A DNA stretch of 40,809 nucleotides from a virus, in the IMG/VR virus record IMGVR_UViG_3300045996_001274, positions 1 to 40,809 of that record; one strand, given 5' to 3'. Shown here piece after piece: positions 17,158-24,072 of the stretch. The number at the start of each line of letters is the position of its first letter. Position 1 is the first letter of the stretch. Position numbers and translations under genes: made by a program. The notes below the pieces were generated by a model that ran no database searches, was not told where the DNA came from, and was given only the letters and a program-made list of their open reading frames with translations.

Positions 17158-17841
17158 ATGGACGTAGCGACGCTGCAGCGGCGCATGAAAGCGCTCGGCT
17201 ATCCGCTGTCGATCGACGGCGCCTATGGACCGAAGACGCGCGCCGCCGTGATGGCCGCGCTCACCGATCCCGCCGACACGCCGGTCAATCCCGCGGACAT
17301 CCGCGGCCTCGCCGAGACGTGGGAGGTGGAGCCTCCCGCGCTGTGGGCGGTGCGCGACGTGGAGGCCAGCGGTGCGGGTTTCGAGGAGGGGCGCCCCAAG
17401 ATCCTGTTCGAGCCGCATCGCTTCAGCCGCGCCACCGGGCATCGCTTCGACCAGTCGCACCCGACGATCAGCTATCGCGCCTGGCGCACGCGGCCATATC
17501 CAGCAAAGCAAGCTGACCGCTATACCCAGCTGCTCGACGCGGTCGCGCTCGACGTCGACGCGGCGTTCGCCAGCGCCAGCTACGGCGCCTTTCAGATCCT
17601 CGGCGAGAACTGGAAGGCCTGCGGCGAAGATAGCCCTCTCGACTTCGCGCTGACCGAGGCGCGCGGCGAGCTGGGCCAGCTGCGGCACTTCACTCGCTTC
17701 TGCGCCAGCAACGGCCTGGTGCCGCATCTGCGGCGCAAGGATTGGGCGGCGTTCGCGCGTGGCTACAACGGCACTGCGTACAAGGTGAACCGCTACGACG
17801 AGAAGCTTGCGGCCGCGTACCGCGCGCGAGGTGGGCTGTGA
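17158..17841 (+). CDS. Endolysin, N-acetylmuramidase with peptidoglycan-binding domain
   Basis: The 227-residue lysozyme-type enzyme begins with a short peptidoglycan-binding domain (TLQRRMKALGYPLSIDGAYG, then PKTRAAVMA at 5-34). It continues into the N-acetylmuramidase fold (PF11860): ALWAVRDVEASGAGF carries the likely catalytic Glu69, followed by KILFEPHRFSRATGHRFD and ASASYGAFQILGENWK. It cuts the glycan backbone of murein. No signal peptide or signal-arrest anchor is visible, so release should depend on a holin. A GGAG site 11 bases upstream supports the ATG at 17158. The stop overlaps the next GTG by four bases. Confidence 0.93.
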   Translation: MDVATLQRRMKALGYPLSIDGAYGPKTRAAVMAALTDPADTPVNPADIRGLAETWEVEPPALWAVRDVEASGAGFEEGRPKILFEPHRFSRATGHRFDQSHPTISYRAWRTRPYPAKQADRYTQLLDAVALDVDAAFASASYGAFQILGENWKACGEDSPLDFALTEARGELGQLRHFTRFCASNGLVPHLRRKDWAAFARGYNGTAYKVNRYDEKLAAAYRARGGL

Positions 17842-18146
17842 GCCGCTGGGACTGGACGAGCATCTTTCGGGGCTCGGGCGGAGACTACGAGGTCAACCGG
17901 TTCGTCGGCGGTGTGGGCGTGCTCGCCTACATCGTGACCGTGCCCGCGCTCGTCGCTTTCGAGGTCATCGTGCGCGGCCGCGAGTTCGACATCGTCGCAT
18001 TCTGCGCTGCCTATCCGGCTGGCCTCGGCGTGGCGATCGGCGCGATCGCCGGGGCCGTCGCGATCAAGGATCGGCAGGTTGCCAAGGCGAAGACCGAGAC
18101 GGCAGCCGCGGCGGTCGTTCAGGCGGATGCGGAGGGCCGGTCATGA
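17838..18146 (+). CDS. Holin-like two-helix membrane protein
   Basis: A 102-residue protein starting with a GTG that overlaps the endolysin stop. Two hydrophobic segments are visible, at about 24-43 (GGVGVLAYIVTVPALVAFEV) and 51-76 (DIVAFCAAYPAGLGVAIGAI), followed by a charged tail rich in Lys, Ala and Gln. Size, hairpin topology and the place between endolysin and spanins fit a class II holin. The Tyr/Asp-rich N-terminus (SRWDWTSIFRGSGGDYEVNR) is not known to be diagnostic. The other small membrane proteins nearby are competing candidates. Confidence 0.72.
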   Translation: MSRWDWTSIFRGSGGDYEVNRFVGGVGVLAYIVTVPALVAFEVIVRGREFDIVAFCAAYPAGLGVAIGAIAGAVAIKDRQVAKAKTETAAAAVVQADAEGRS

Positions 18147-18556
18147 TGGCGCTCGCCATCCGCAACTGGAAGCTGATCGCGGGCGCGCTCGTCGTGCTCG
18201 CCCTCCTCGCTGCCGTCTGGGCGATCCGCCGCGGCGGCGAGAAGGCCGGCGAAGCCAAGGTCACCGCCAAGGTCGAGCGCGAGCGCACCGAACGCATCGT
18301 CGAGGCCCGCGCGGACGAGCGCGCCGCCAGCGTCGTCGCCGATTCGATCAGCCGGCGGGTCACCCGTGCCGACGACCTCTCAACCGCCGCCGTGCGCGGC
18401 ACGATCAAGGATCTTCGCGATGCTCTCGACGCTGTTCCGCCCGCGCCTGCTGGCGCTCCTACTCCTGCCGCTCCTGTCGACAGCCTGCGCGACCAGATCA
18501 ACGCCAGCATCGATCGCGCGAACCGAGCGGCCGACGCTGCCGATACTATCCCCTGA
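18143..18556 (+). CDS. Inner-membrane spanin, Rz-like
   Basis: A 137-residue protein with a short N-terminus, one transmembrane segment at about 9-26 (KLIAGALVVLALLAAVWA), then a long charged helix (KVERERTERIVEARADERAA) ending in a Pro/Ala-rich stretch. This is the layout of an i-spanin, anchored in the inner membrane and reaching across the periplasm. The second gene of the pair lies nested in another frame within its 3' half. The start is the ATG at 18143, overlapping the previous stop; a second ATG follows directly and could also be used. The pair would fuse inner and outer membranes in the last step of lysis. Confidence 0.82.
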   Translation: MMALAIRNWKLIAGALVVLALLAAVWAIRRGGEKAGEAKVTAKVERERTERIVEARADERAASVVADSISRRVTRADDLSTAAVRGTIKDLRDALDAVPPAPAGAPTPAAPVDSLRDQINASIDRANRAADAADTIP

Positions 18557-18776
18557 ACTGACCAAGGCGGAGCGCCTGGCGCCGATCAGCGGGCGGAAGT
18601 CGGGCGAGCTGGTGACCGTCGATAAGGGCTGGCTCGGCGAAGTGCTGGAGCGCCTGGCCGACGCGGTCGGCGCTGTCGAGCGCGGCAACGCCCGCGCTGC
18701 CGGCGTGAAGCTGGAGCGCCGCTGTACCACGGCGATCCTCGCAACCGGCACGGCGCCCGCCGACTGCCCCCGCTGA
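18420..18776 (+). CDS. Outer-membrane spanin lipoprotein, Rz1-like, nested in Rz
   Basis: The 118-residue product is read in a different frame and overlaps the last 137 bases of the Rz-like gene. The N-terminus is basic, then strongly hydrophobic (LLALLLLPLLS), ending in the lipobox-like LSTAC with Cys23 as the lipidation site. The residue at -3 is Ser rather than Leu, which still fits the broader lipoprotein pattern. It is longer than lambda Rz1 and carries a helical tail (KGWLGEVLERLADAVGAVER). The ATG at 18420 is preferred over an upstream in-frame start because it begins the signal peptide directly. Frame, lipobox and position together make the spanin call reliable. Confidence 0.85.
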   Translation: MLSTLFRPRLLALLLLPLLSTACATRSTPASIARTERPTLPILSPELTKAERLAPISGRKSGELVTVDKGWLGEVLERLADAVGAVERGNARAAGVKLERRCTTAILATGTAPADCPR

Positions 18777-18803
18777 AATCCCCTTCCATCCAGGAGACCT
18801 ATC

Positions 18804-19115
18804 ATGGCAACCGTTCACGTCACCCTCTCGCGCGTTGACGATCGTGGCGACACCGGCGGCGCTCTGCCGGTTATTACGTCCGTTCCGACCTTGGTCGACA
18901 CAATCCTTTCCACCGCAGTCTCCCAGAAGTCGACGCTCGCCGCGCCTAAGGCCGATGGGCTGGTCTGGTCGATCACCGCCCTTGGCAATGTCTGGATCGC
19001 CTTCGGCGCCGATCCGACCGCTGCGGCGGAGGCGGGCCACCTGGTCGCCGCCGGGCAGACGCGCGACTTCTCGGTCACGACGGCCGGCGAGACCGTCGCC
19101 GTGAAAGACGCCTGA
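18804..19115 (+). CDS. Small phage protein of unknown function
   Basis: A 103-residue protein with an AGGAGA ribosome site six bases before the ATG. It is rich in Thr, Val and Ala and looks like a small beta domain (VWSITALGNVWIAFGADPTA, then GHLVAAGQTRDFSVTTAGET). Similar small proteins precede tail-spike-like genes in sphingomonad prophages and may be minor virion components or carbohydrate-binding modules. No family is recognised. It lies four bases ahead of the SGNH hydrolase gene and probably forms a two-gene unit with it. Confidence 0.7.
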   Translation: MATVHVTLSRVDDRGDTGGALPVITSVPTLVDTILSTAVSQKSTLAAPKADGLVWSITALGNVWIAFGADPTAAAEAGHLVAAGQTRDFSVTTAGETVAVKDA

Positions 19116-19118
19116 CCG

Positions 19119-20549
19119 ATGGCGCTCGGCCTCGCAATCTCGCGGCTCGCGCTCTCGGCGTCGCCACTAGCAGGAGCGACTGGAGGAGTTCCGGCCCCCA
19201 TTCCGACGACATCGAACTTCACCTTCACCCAGATCGGCAGCGGTTGGGGCGGCTCTACCGACAGCACGACGAATGCTGCCCGCCTCGGCCTGGTCTCAAG
19301 CATCGATACCCGCAACGGTTCGCTATGGTACGGAGTGATCACCGGGACGGACGCTTTCATTCGAATGGCGCGTAGCTCCGGCGCGTCTCAGACGAACATG
19401 ATCGAAGTGTCGGTCGACGGCGGCGCTTTTGCCGCTCCGGTCTATGACGGCGTGGCTGACGAATTCCCGCTGTTCGTCGGCTTGGCGCAGGGCGCGCATG
19501 TCGTGCAGATTCGCGTGGGCAGCGCCTACGCCAACGCTGTTTATATGGCAAAGACGGGCAACGTTCTGCGCGTGGTGGGTGTCAACCCTGCGGTGAGCGT
19601 CCCGAGCAGTTGGAAGAACCCAGGCGACGCCAACACTGTGACGTCGGCCGGCCTGTCGGCCAACACCGCCAATTATGTGCCCGCCTTTCGGCCGGCGACG
19701 GCTCCGCTCCAGAACTTCGCGACTGTCGCGCTCCGCCACAGCCAATCTGAAATGCTGGTGGTAACGGCGTCTCGGTACGTGTGGGTCGCGGTCGACCAGT
19801 CCACCACGCCGACGCGCCACGAAGTCTCCCCACCCGGCGCCACGCCGACGAAAACCCGTGCGGTGCGGATCGTTGGCCTGCCCGCTGGGTCTCATCGATA
19901 CACGATTTGGACGGCCACCCCGCAGAGCGATAACAGCAGTCGCTTTATGGCGGTGGCGCTGTTCAGCGGCGCATTCGAGGCGCTTGGCGCCGCGATCCGG
20001 GTGCTAGATCAGTTCGGTGACAGCATCACCGAGGGCCAGCGCGGCAATACCGACACAATGAAAGTTGCGCCCGCCCTCAACATGATCGGGAACAATGGCG
20101 GCGTTTCCGGCAATACCGTCGAGGACCTGCTCGCTCGCATAGACGCTTACCTGGCGACGCTTGCGGTGGGACCGGCGGCTGCGTACCGCCGTGTCGCTGT
20201 GATCGCGGTTGGCAGGAACAACACCGCGAGCTGGTCCGCTGCAACGACCACAGCCTACACAGACCTGGTCAACAAGATCCTCGCGACTGGGCTATATGAC
20301 CGAATCCTCTGCCGCGGAGTGCTGAGCGAGGCATCGATTGCAGCTTCGATCGCGGCGATCAATGGCAACATCCAAGGGGTGGTCGCTTCGATAAACAACC
20401 CGATCGTCAAGTTCGCGGATACTCTCCCGTGGACCAGCAACGGCAATACCATAGATCGGCCCGACCTCGTCCACCCGAACGACAACGGTTATGACCAGAT
20501 GGTAACATACGAGCAGAGCGCTACGTACGGCTATCCGGCTTTTTTATGA
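19119..20549 (+). CDS. SGNH/GDSL hydrolase, probable virion esterase
   Basis: The 476-residue product has an N-terminal part (about 1-295) of beta-rich, Thr/Ser/Gly segments with no clear family, and a C-terminal SGNH hydrolase. Block I is DQFGDSITEGQ, with the nucleophile Ser302. Block III is VGRNN (365-368), with the expected Asn. Block V is DLVHPNDNGY, with Asp449 and His452 completing the triad. Such enzymes remove acyl groups, often O-acetyls, from glycans. Position after the lysis genes and the beta-rich N-terminus suggest a tail-attached receptor-modifying enzyme, but virion attachment is inference. An acyltransferase gene lies immediately beyond on the other strand. Confidence 0.85.
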   Translation: MALGLAISRLALSASPLAGATGGVPAPIPTTSNFTFTQIGSGWGGSTDSTTNAARLGLVSSIDTRNGSLWYGVITGTDAFIRMARSSGASQTNMIEVSVDGGAFAAPVYDGVADEFPLFVGLAQGAHVVQIRVGSAYANAVYMAKTGNVLRVVGVNPAVSVPSSWKNPGDANTVTSAGLSANTANYVPAFRPATAPLQNFATVALRHSQSEMLVVTASRYVWVAVDQSTTPTRHEVSPPGATPTKTRAVRIVGLPAGSHRYTIWTATPQSDNSSRFMAVALFSGAFEALGAAIRVLDQFGDSITEGQRGNTDTMKVAPALNMIGNNGGVSGNTVEDLLARIDAYLATLAVGPAAAYRRVAVIAVGRNNTASWSAATTTAYTDLVNKILATGLYDRILCRGVLSEASIAASIAAINGNIQGVVASINNPIVKFADTLPWTSNGNTIDRPDLVHPNDNGYDQMVTYEQSATYGYPAFL

Positions 20550-20586
20550 GCGAGTAGCGCCCGAGGCGCCCGGTGCGGACAGTTAA

Positions 20587-20691
20587 GTGTTGAAGCGGCT
20601 ATTTGATAGAATACCAGATGAGGCACTCCTCGCAAGGATGCCCGACCCGGCAATCCTCACGGTCGCACGGTTGATGAAGGCGCACCATTGA
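20587..20691 (+). CDS. Possible 34-aa ORF after the SGNH gene
   Basis: A short reading starts at GTG 20587 and ends at 20691. It encodes an amphipathic peptide beginning VLKRLFDRIPDEALLARMPD and ending LTVARLMKAHH. It lies 37 bases after the SGNH stop and overlaps the end of the oppositely oriented acyltransferase gene by 35 bases. Composition is protein-like, but no ribosome site is visible and the length is at the edge of chance. Treat as tentative. Confidence 0.28.
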   Translation: MLKRLFDRIPDEALLARMPDPAILTVARLMKAHH

Positions 20692-21832
20692 CTTCAGCCA
20701 TTCCCAAAGTTGCTTCACCTGGCGCCTCCGAAAGAACCGGATGATTGTCGCTCATTTCAGTGGGTGAGGCAACCAAAGGTCGTGCCGTTACAATCAGCCT
20801 TCGGACGGCCGTCGTGACCGGCACCTCTATCCATCGGTAAACGATGGCGGCGAGTACAACGGCTCCCGCCACGGCGGCAACGGGAAACAGCGCGATAGGA
20901 GCAAAGGAGAGTGCGCGCCTCCAAACGAACCCAGCCGCCGACAGCGCGATAGGATGAGACAGGTACAAGGAGTACGACCAATCTCCGAGATGCTCGAGTG
21001 GCTTGAAGTGGATCGCCGGACCGAACACGGCACCGGCCACGATGAGGGCGGCCGGCCCACCCCAGACCAAGGCGCGGCGCGCTCCTGCGGCTGGGTACAG
21101 TGCATCGAGAGCCAAGCCGGCTATCCCGATCAGGATCAGCACCCACCAGCCACCTCCCTTTGGTAGTGCCCGATACTCGTAGGCCACCCCGATCGCGATG
21201 CCGAAGCCGAACTCGGCAACGATGCTGTTAGTGTAGAATCCTGCGACGCCAGTTGGCTTTAGAGCGAGCCCGGCCAGAATGACCGACCCGAGGAGGAGAG
21301 CGATTAGCGCCCGCCGGATCTGCAGCGACCCTCGATCAAATGCGACGGCCATCGCGAACAGGAAGTAGAAGAACATCTCCATGTTGAGCGTCCAGCCGGG
21401 TATCAGCACCGGCTGCATTCGGCCTGTGACTGGATGCTCTGCGGGAATGAATAGCGCCGATTTCAGAACGTGCGCCATTTGAAGATCGGTTGTTGATGCG
21501 AGGCGGGGCGCCAGTAAGGCGACGACCACGACGAAGGCGGTGATTACCCAGTAGATGGGCGCAATCCGAGTGAGCCTTTCAAGGAAGAAGCGATGGCCCG
21601 ATAGGCCCGGCTTCTGGGCCGAAGTGACCCACATGATGAAGCCACTGATAACGAAGAACAGGTCGACCCCGGAACGCAAAATGGGTGCATCCCACCCGTT
21701 GGCGCCAAGTCGTTCGACCTGCACCCCCAGATGATGAACGACGACCATCAGGGCTGCGATCGCACGCAGCACCTGTATAGACGCGATGTTCTGTAAAGTC
21801 CCCGGTTTCACTGCCACACCCCGACTGGGCAT
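20657..21832 (-). CDS. OafA/Acyltransferase-3 family membrane O-acyltransferase
   Basis: The 391-residue, multi-spanning protein is of the acyltransferase-3 (OafA/YrhL) family, which transfers acetyl or other acyl groups to cell-surface sugars. The start motif IQVLRAIAALMVVVHHLG contains the conserved Arg23 and His33/His34, and LFFVISGFIMW (58-68) follows. About ten hydrophobic helices alternate with short loops, ending near residue 340; the last 50 residues are a soluble tail. No separate SGNH domain is fused to it. The ATG at 21832 overlaps the stop of a 37-aa ORF (TAATG), so translation is probably coupled, and no ribosome site of its own is seen. As phage cargo it would convert the host's surface antigen and can block superinfection. 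Confidence 0.92.
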   Translation of the reverse strand: MPSRGVAVKPGTLQNIASIQVLRAIAALMVVVHHLGVQVERLGANGWDAPILRSGVDLFFVISGFIMWVTSAQKPGLSGHRFFLERLTRIAPIYWVITAFVVVVALLAPRLASTTDLQMAHVLKSALFIPAEHPVTGRMQPVLIPGWTLNMEMFFYFLFAMAVAFDRGSLQIRRALIALLLGSVILAGLALKPTGVAGFYTNSIVAEFGFGIAIGVAYEYRALPKGGGWWVLILIGIAGLALDALYPAAGARRALVWGGPAALIVAGAVFGPAIHFKPLEHLGDWSYSLYLSHPIALSAAGFVWRRALSFAPIALFPVAAVAGAVVLAAIVYRWIEVPVTTAVRRLIVTARPLVASPTEMSDNHPVLSEAPGEATLGMAEVNGAPSSTVRP

Positions 21833-21945
21833 TATCCCAAGGTGTGACGCGCGGCAACCGTTGGGGCTGCCTGCCTCTGATCACGCTGGAAGCGGGACAG
21901 GAACGCCAAGAGCGCTTCGGCCAAGCGTTCTCTTTCGGGCGTCAT
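21832..21945 (-). CDS. 37-aa linker ORF between antitoxin and acyltransferase
   Basis: The reading starts at ATG 21945, overlapping the antitoxin stop (ATGA), and ends in a TAA that overlaps the acyltransferase ATG. It encodes MTPERERLAEALLAFLSRFQ and then RDQRQAAPTVAARHTLG, a short amphipathic helix and a basic tail. Both junctions are of the translational coupling type, so this ORF probably passes ribosomes from the antitoxin to the acyltransferase. Whether the peptide has a function is unknown. Confidence 0.55.
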   Translation of the reverse strand: MTPERERLAEALLAFLSRFQRDQRQAAPTVAARHTLG

Positions 21946-22232
21946 GCCCCAGCGCGCGCAATCAGCTTCTCGACCGCTTCGGGCTCCGCCTGGATGAGCG
22001 AGAGCAGCACGCGCGCGGGCGCGTCCGGCTGGCGCCTGTTCTGCTCCCAATCGCGCACCGTGCCGACCGGAAGCCGATAGGTGGCGGCGAACGCCTCCTG
22101 CGACTTGTTCGTGCGCTTGCGGATCGCCTTCACGTCAAGCGGCTCCGCCACGCGAGCGCGGCTGGTGTCGCCCTCGGTGTAGGCAATGGCATCCTCCAGC
22201 CCCGCCGCGATTTTGTCGAATGCGCTCTTCAT
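21942..22232 (-). CDS. Helix-turn-helix antitoxin (HigA/XRE-like)
   Basis: A 96-residue protein. The ATG at 22232 is preferred because an AAGGAAG ribosome site lies about 7 bases upstream; a longer reading lacks one. Residues about 33-70 form an XRE-type helix-turn-helix (AIRKRTNKSQEAFAATYRLP, then VGTVRDWEQNRRQPD), a typical antitoxin and operator-binding domain. The C-terminus is helical (AEPEAVEKLIARAG). It follows the toxin gene by 37 bases, the reverse order of most pairs but normal for HigBA-type systems. It likely neutralises the toxin and binds the two palindromes upstream. Confidence 0.88.
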   Translation of the reverse strand: MKSAFDKIAAGLEDAIAYTEGDTSRARVAEPLDVKAIRKRTNKSQEAFAATYRLPVGTVRDWEQNRRQPDAPARVLLSLIQAEPEAVEKLIARAGA

Positions 22233-22269
22233 GGTCGTTCTTCCTTCTATCTGCGTCACTGACCGGGCT

Positions 22270-22593
22270 TCAGCCGGTCAGCCGCTTCGTCATTGCAGCG
22301 AGGGCGTTGCGCTCGCCCTTCGTAAGATTTGCTTTCTCGTTCTTGCCGAACACGGTCAGCAGGAACACCGGCACCGCCCTACCCGCATAGTAGGTAATGA
22401 CACGATAGCCGCCCGACTTGCCCTTGCCGGGCTTCGCTACGCGCAGCTTACGGGCACCACCGCATCCCGGCATGATTTCGCCCGCCTCGGGGTTGCTGGC
22501 GATCAGGTCGACTACTGCGGCCATCTCGTCGGCGGTCATCCCCGCGTCCTTGGCGGCGGCGATGTAGGCGTTGGTTTCGATGACCGTGTGCAT
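22270..22593 (-). CDS. RelE/HigB-like toxin
   Basis: A 107-residue protein of the RelE/ParE superfamily, mRNA interferases that cut ribosome-bound message. The order of elements fits: an N-terminal helical pair ([20 protein letters not shown]), then [20 protein letters not shown], a Lys/Gly-rich turn and [20 protein letters not shown] leading to [17 protein letters not shown]. These are the strand and helix positions of the RelE/HigB fold with conserved basic residues. The ATG at 22593 is chosen because earlier in-frame starts lie within or upstream of the operator palindromes and promoter. The predicted transcript would start at or next to this ATG. Confidence 0.88.
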   Translation of the reverse strand: MHTVIETNAYIAAAKDAGMTADEMAAVVDLIASNPEAGEIMPGCGGARKLRVAKPGKGKSGGYRVITYYAGRAVPVFLLTVFGKNEKANLTKGERNALAAMTKRLTG

Positions 22594-22599
22594 GCATTC

Positions 22600-22628
22600 T
22601 ATGTACGGCATTGCCGTAGTACGTGCAA
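22600..22628 (-). promoter_or_regulatory. Sigma-70-like promoter of the toxin-antitoxin/acyltransferase operon
   Basis: On the minus strand, a -35 TTGCAC (22628-22623) is followed after exactly 17 bases by a -10 TACATA (22605-22600). The expected transcription start is 6-8 bases further, at about 22593, which is the toxin's ATG. The message would be leaderless or nearly so. The palindrome at 22604-22618 overlaps the spacer and the -10 start. Confidence 0.6.
22604..22618 (-). promoter_or_regulatory. Operator palindrome 1 of the toxin-antitoxin promoter
   Basis: TACGGCATTGCCGTA is a perfect inverted repeat with 7-base arms around one central base. It covers the promoter spacer and the first bases of the -10 box. 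The antitoxin's helix-turn-helix is the obvious candidate to bind it. Confidence 0.65.
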
Positions 22629-22637
22629 GCGGAAAGA

Positions 22638-22652
22638 TACGGCTCTGCCGTA
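22638..22652 (-). promoter_or_regulatory. Operator palindrome 2 upstream of the toxin-antitoxin promoter
   Basis: TACGGCTCTGCCGTA has 6-base arms identical to those of palindrome 1, with a 3-base centre. It lies just upstream of the -35 box. The two centres are 34 bases apart, about three helical turns, which would place two bound antitoxin dimers on nearly the same face of the DNA. Confidence 0.6.
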
Positions 22653-22818
22653 GTTTTTTAGAGGTAGTCACGTTAGGCTCCTTCGTTTGGAGCCACCCCC
22701 ACTACGCACGTTTTTGGCCGAAACCAGAGTTATTTCGCGCACCAAAAGCAACCAGGCGAAGATTACCAAAATTACCGAACACGTCCGCAGGTGCGCTGGA
22801 GAGCGGCCGAGCGGGGGT

Positions 22819-22909
22819 GCTGGGCGGCAACCCAGCAACCGACAGGCTAGCACCTGTCACGCGCGGCTGGCCTAGCCGCTAACGCCCCGCGCCCGTGCAT
22901 GGGCGGGGC
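22819..22909 (+). other. Four consecutive hairpins upstream of the methylase gene
   Basis: Within 91 bases there are four separate inverted repeats: GCTGGG/CCCAGC (22819-22836), GACAGG/CCTGTC (22841-22858), GCGGCT/AGCCGC (22863-22879), and a long GC arm pair with GCCC/GGGC inside (22884-22909). Together they cover nearly the whole leader before the methylase ATG at 22931. No tRNA or known riboswitch could be matched. The rest of the 22672-22930 gap shows no gene, and no clear rightward promoter was found in it. Confidence 0.55.
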
Positions 22910-22930
22910 TCGTTTGGATGACCTAACATC

Positions 22931-23782
22931 ATGGAGTCGAGTCACCTTTTTGACGATTTCGTTCGGCCGGTCTCGCCGGCAGCATCTTACATCGGCGGCA
23001 AGCGCCGCCTTGCGCGGCCGATCACGCGCGCGATCGACCGCATTCCCCACCAAATGTACGCCGAGGCCTTCGTTGGCATGGGCGGCGTGTTCCTGCGCCG
23101 CGGCCGGGTCGCGCCAGCGGAGGTAATCAACGACTGGTCGGAAGACGTCTCGACGTTCTTCCGCATCCTGCAGCGGCACTACGTCGCGTTCCTCGACATG
23201 CTCCGCTATCAGCTCACGACACGAGCCGGGTTCGAGCGGTTGCTCAAGGTCGACCCGTCGACGCAGACTGACTTGGAGCGGGCGGCCCGCTTTCTGTATC
23301 TGCAGCGGCTTTCGTTCGGCGGTAAGGTCGACGGGCGGAACTTCGGGATCAAGCCCGGCAGTCCCGCCACGTTCGACGTGACTAAGCTCGTGCCGATCCT
23401 CGAACAGATACACGAGCGCCTCGCGCCCGTGACGATAGAGCGGCTACCATGGTCGGCGTTTCTCGAACGCTGGGATCGGCCCGACGCGCTCTTCTACCTC
23501 GACCCGCCCTATTACGGCTGCGAGGGCGACTATGGGCGCGAGCTATTCAGCCGAGATCAGTTTCCGCTGATGGCCGCCTCGCTCGCCGAGCTGCAAGGGC
23601 GCTTCCTTCTGAGCCTCAACGATCGACCGGAGGTCCGCTCGATCTTCGCGGCCTTCCCGATGGTGCGGCTCGATCTGCACTATGGCGTGGGCGGCGGCGC
23701 GACCGAGGTCAGCGAAGTGATCATCAGCAATCTAGACCGGGATCGCCTCGGCGGGCTGTTCCCCTCGGCCGAGCTGCTCTGA
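22931..23782 (+). CDS. DNA adenine methylase (Dam/D12 class)
   Basis: A 283-residue N6-adenine methyltransferase of the D12 group. The N-terminus PAASYIGGKRRLARPI (16-31) and the AdoMet-binding AEAFVGMGGVFLR (44-56) precede the target-recognition part, with FLYLQRLSFGGKVDGRNFGI in the middle. The catalytic DPPY is at 191-194 (FYLDPPYYGCEGDYG). No restriction enzyme gene is nearby, so it is an orphan enzyme, possibly protecting phage DNA or timing gene expression. No ribosome site is seen before the ATG at 22931, and the leader carries four hairpins. It is the only rightward gene in a block of leftward genes. Confidence 0.93.
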   Translation: MESSHLFDDFVRPVSPAASYIGGKRRLARPITRAIDRIPHQMYAEAFVGMGGVFLRRGRVAPAEVINDWSEDVSTFFRILQRHYVAFLDMLRYQLTTRAGFERLLKVDPSTQTDLERAARFLYLQRLSFGGKVDGRNFGIKPGSPATFDVTKLVPILEQIHERLAPVTIERLPWSAFLERWDRPDALFYLDPPYYGCEGDYGRELFSRDQFPLMAASLAELQGRFLLSLNDRPEVRSIFAAFPMVRLDLHYGVGGGATEVSEVIISNLDRDRLGGLFPSAELL

Positions 23783-23829
23783 TTGCCCTGGCAGCTTGCA
23801 TTCTCGCTCGTCCATGCGTCTTATCCGGC

Positions 23830-23863
23830 GCCATGGACGGCGAGCTTCGTCGCGGTCCATGGC
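23830..23863. terminator. Strong hairpin between convergent genes
   Basis: GCCATGGAC (23830-23838) pairs with GTCCATGGC (23855-23863). After one G/G mismatch, GCGA pairs with TCGC around a six-base loop, GCTTCG. The stem has 13 pairs and lies between the methylase stop (23782) and the stop of the leftward gene at 23878, so it may end transcription from both sides. No T-run is present on either strand. Confidence 0.55.
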
Positions 23864-23877
23864 GTGATCGACGTCGA

Positions 23878-24072
23878 CTAGCTGGAGGTCATCAGGCTCT
23901 CGACCGCAGTCTGCGCGAGCTGGCGAAATATATTCTGCCAATGCGGTCCTGCCTCGCTCCATGGCCGATCGTCCAGCGTGCCGTGCCGGCGGCTCTCCCA
24001 AAGATCAGCCGCGAGCTTCTCGATCACCGCGTCCCGATCGTTTGCAGCGCAAAGGCGACAGCGGCCGGTCAC
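23878..24072 (-). CDS. Small hypothetical protein (64 aa)
   Basis: The reading starts at GTG 24072, overlapping the stop of the zinc-protein gene upstream by four bases (GTGA). The protein begins MTGRCRLCAANDRDAVIEKL, with a Cys-x-x-Cys pair, and continues with ADLWESRRHGTLDDRPWSEA and HWQNIFRQLAQTAVESL. The helical, Trp-containing second half resembles short hypothetical proteins in sphingomonad phages. Function unknown. The overlap with the neighbour and protein-like composition support the call. Confidence 0.62.
   Translation of the reverse strand: MTGRCRLCAANDRDAVIEKLAADLWESRRHGTLDDRPWSEAGPHWQNIFRQLAQTAVESLMTSS

Noticed and set aside
23732-24001. A minus-strand reading of 89 residues across the methylase end
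   Set aside because: It runs through the strong hairpin and overlaps the methylase and the 64-aa gene, and its composition is shadow-like.
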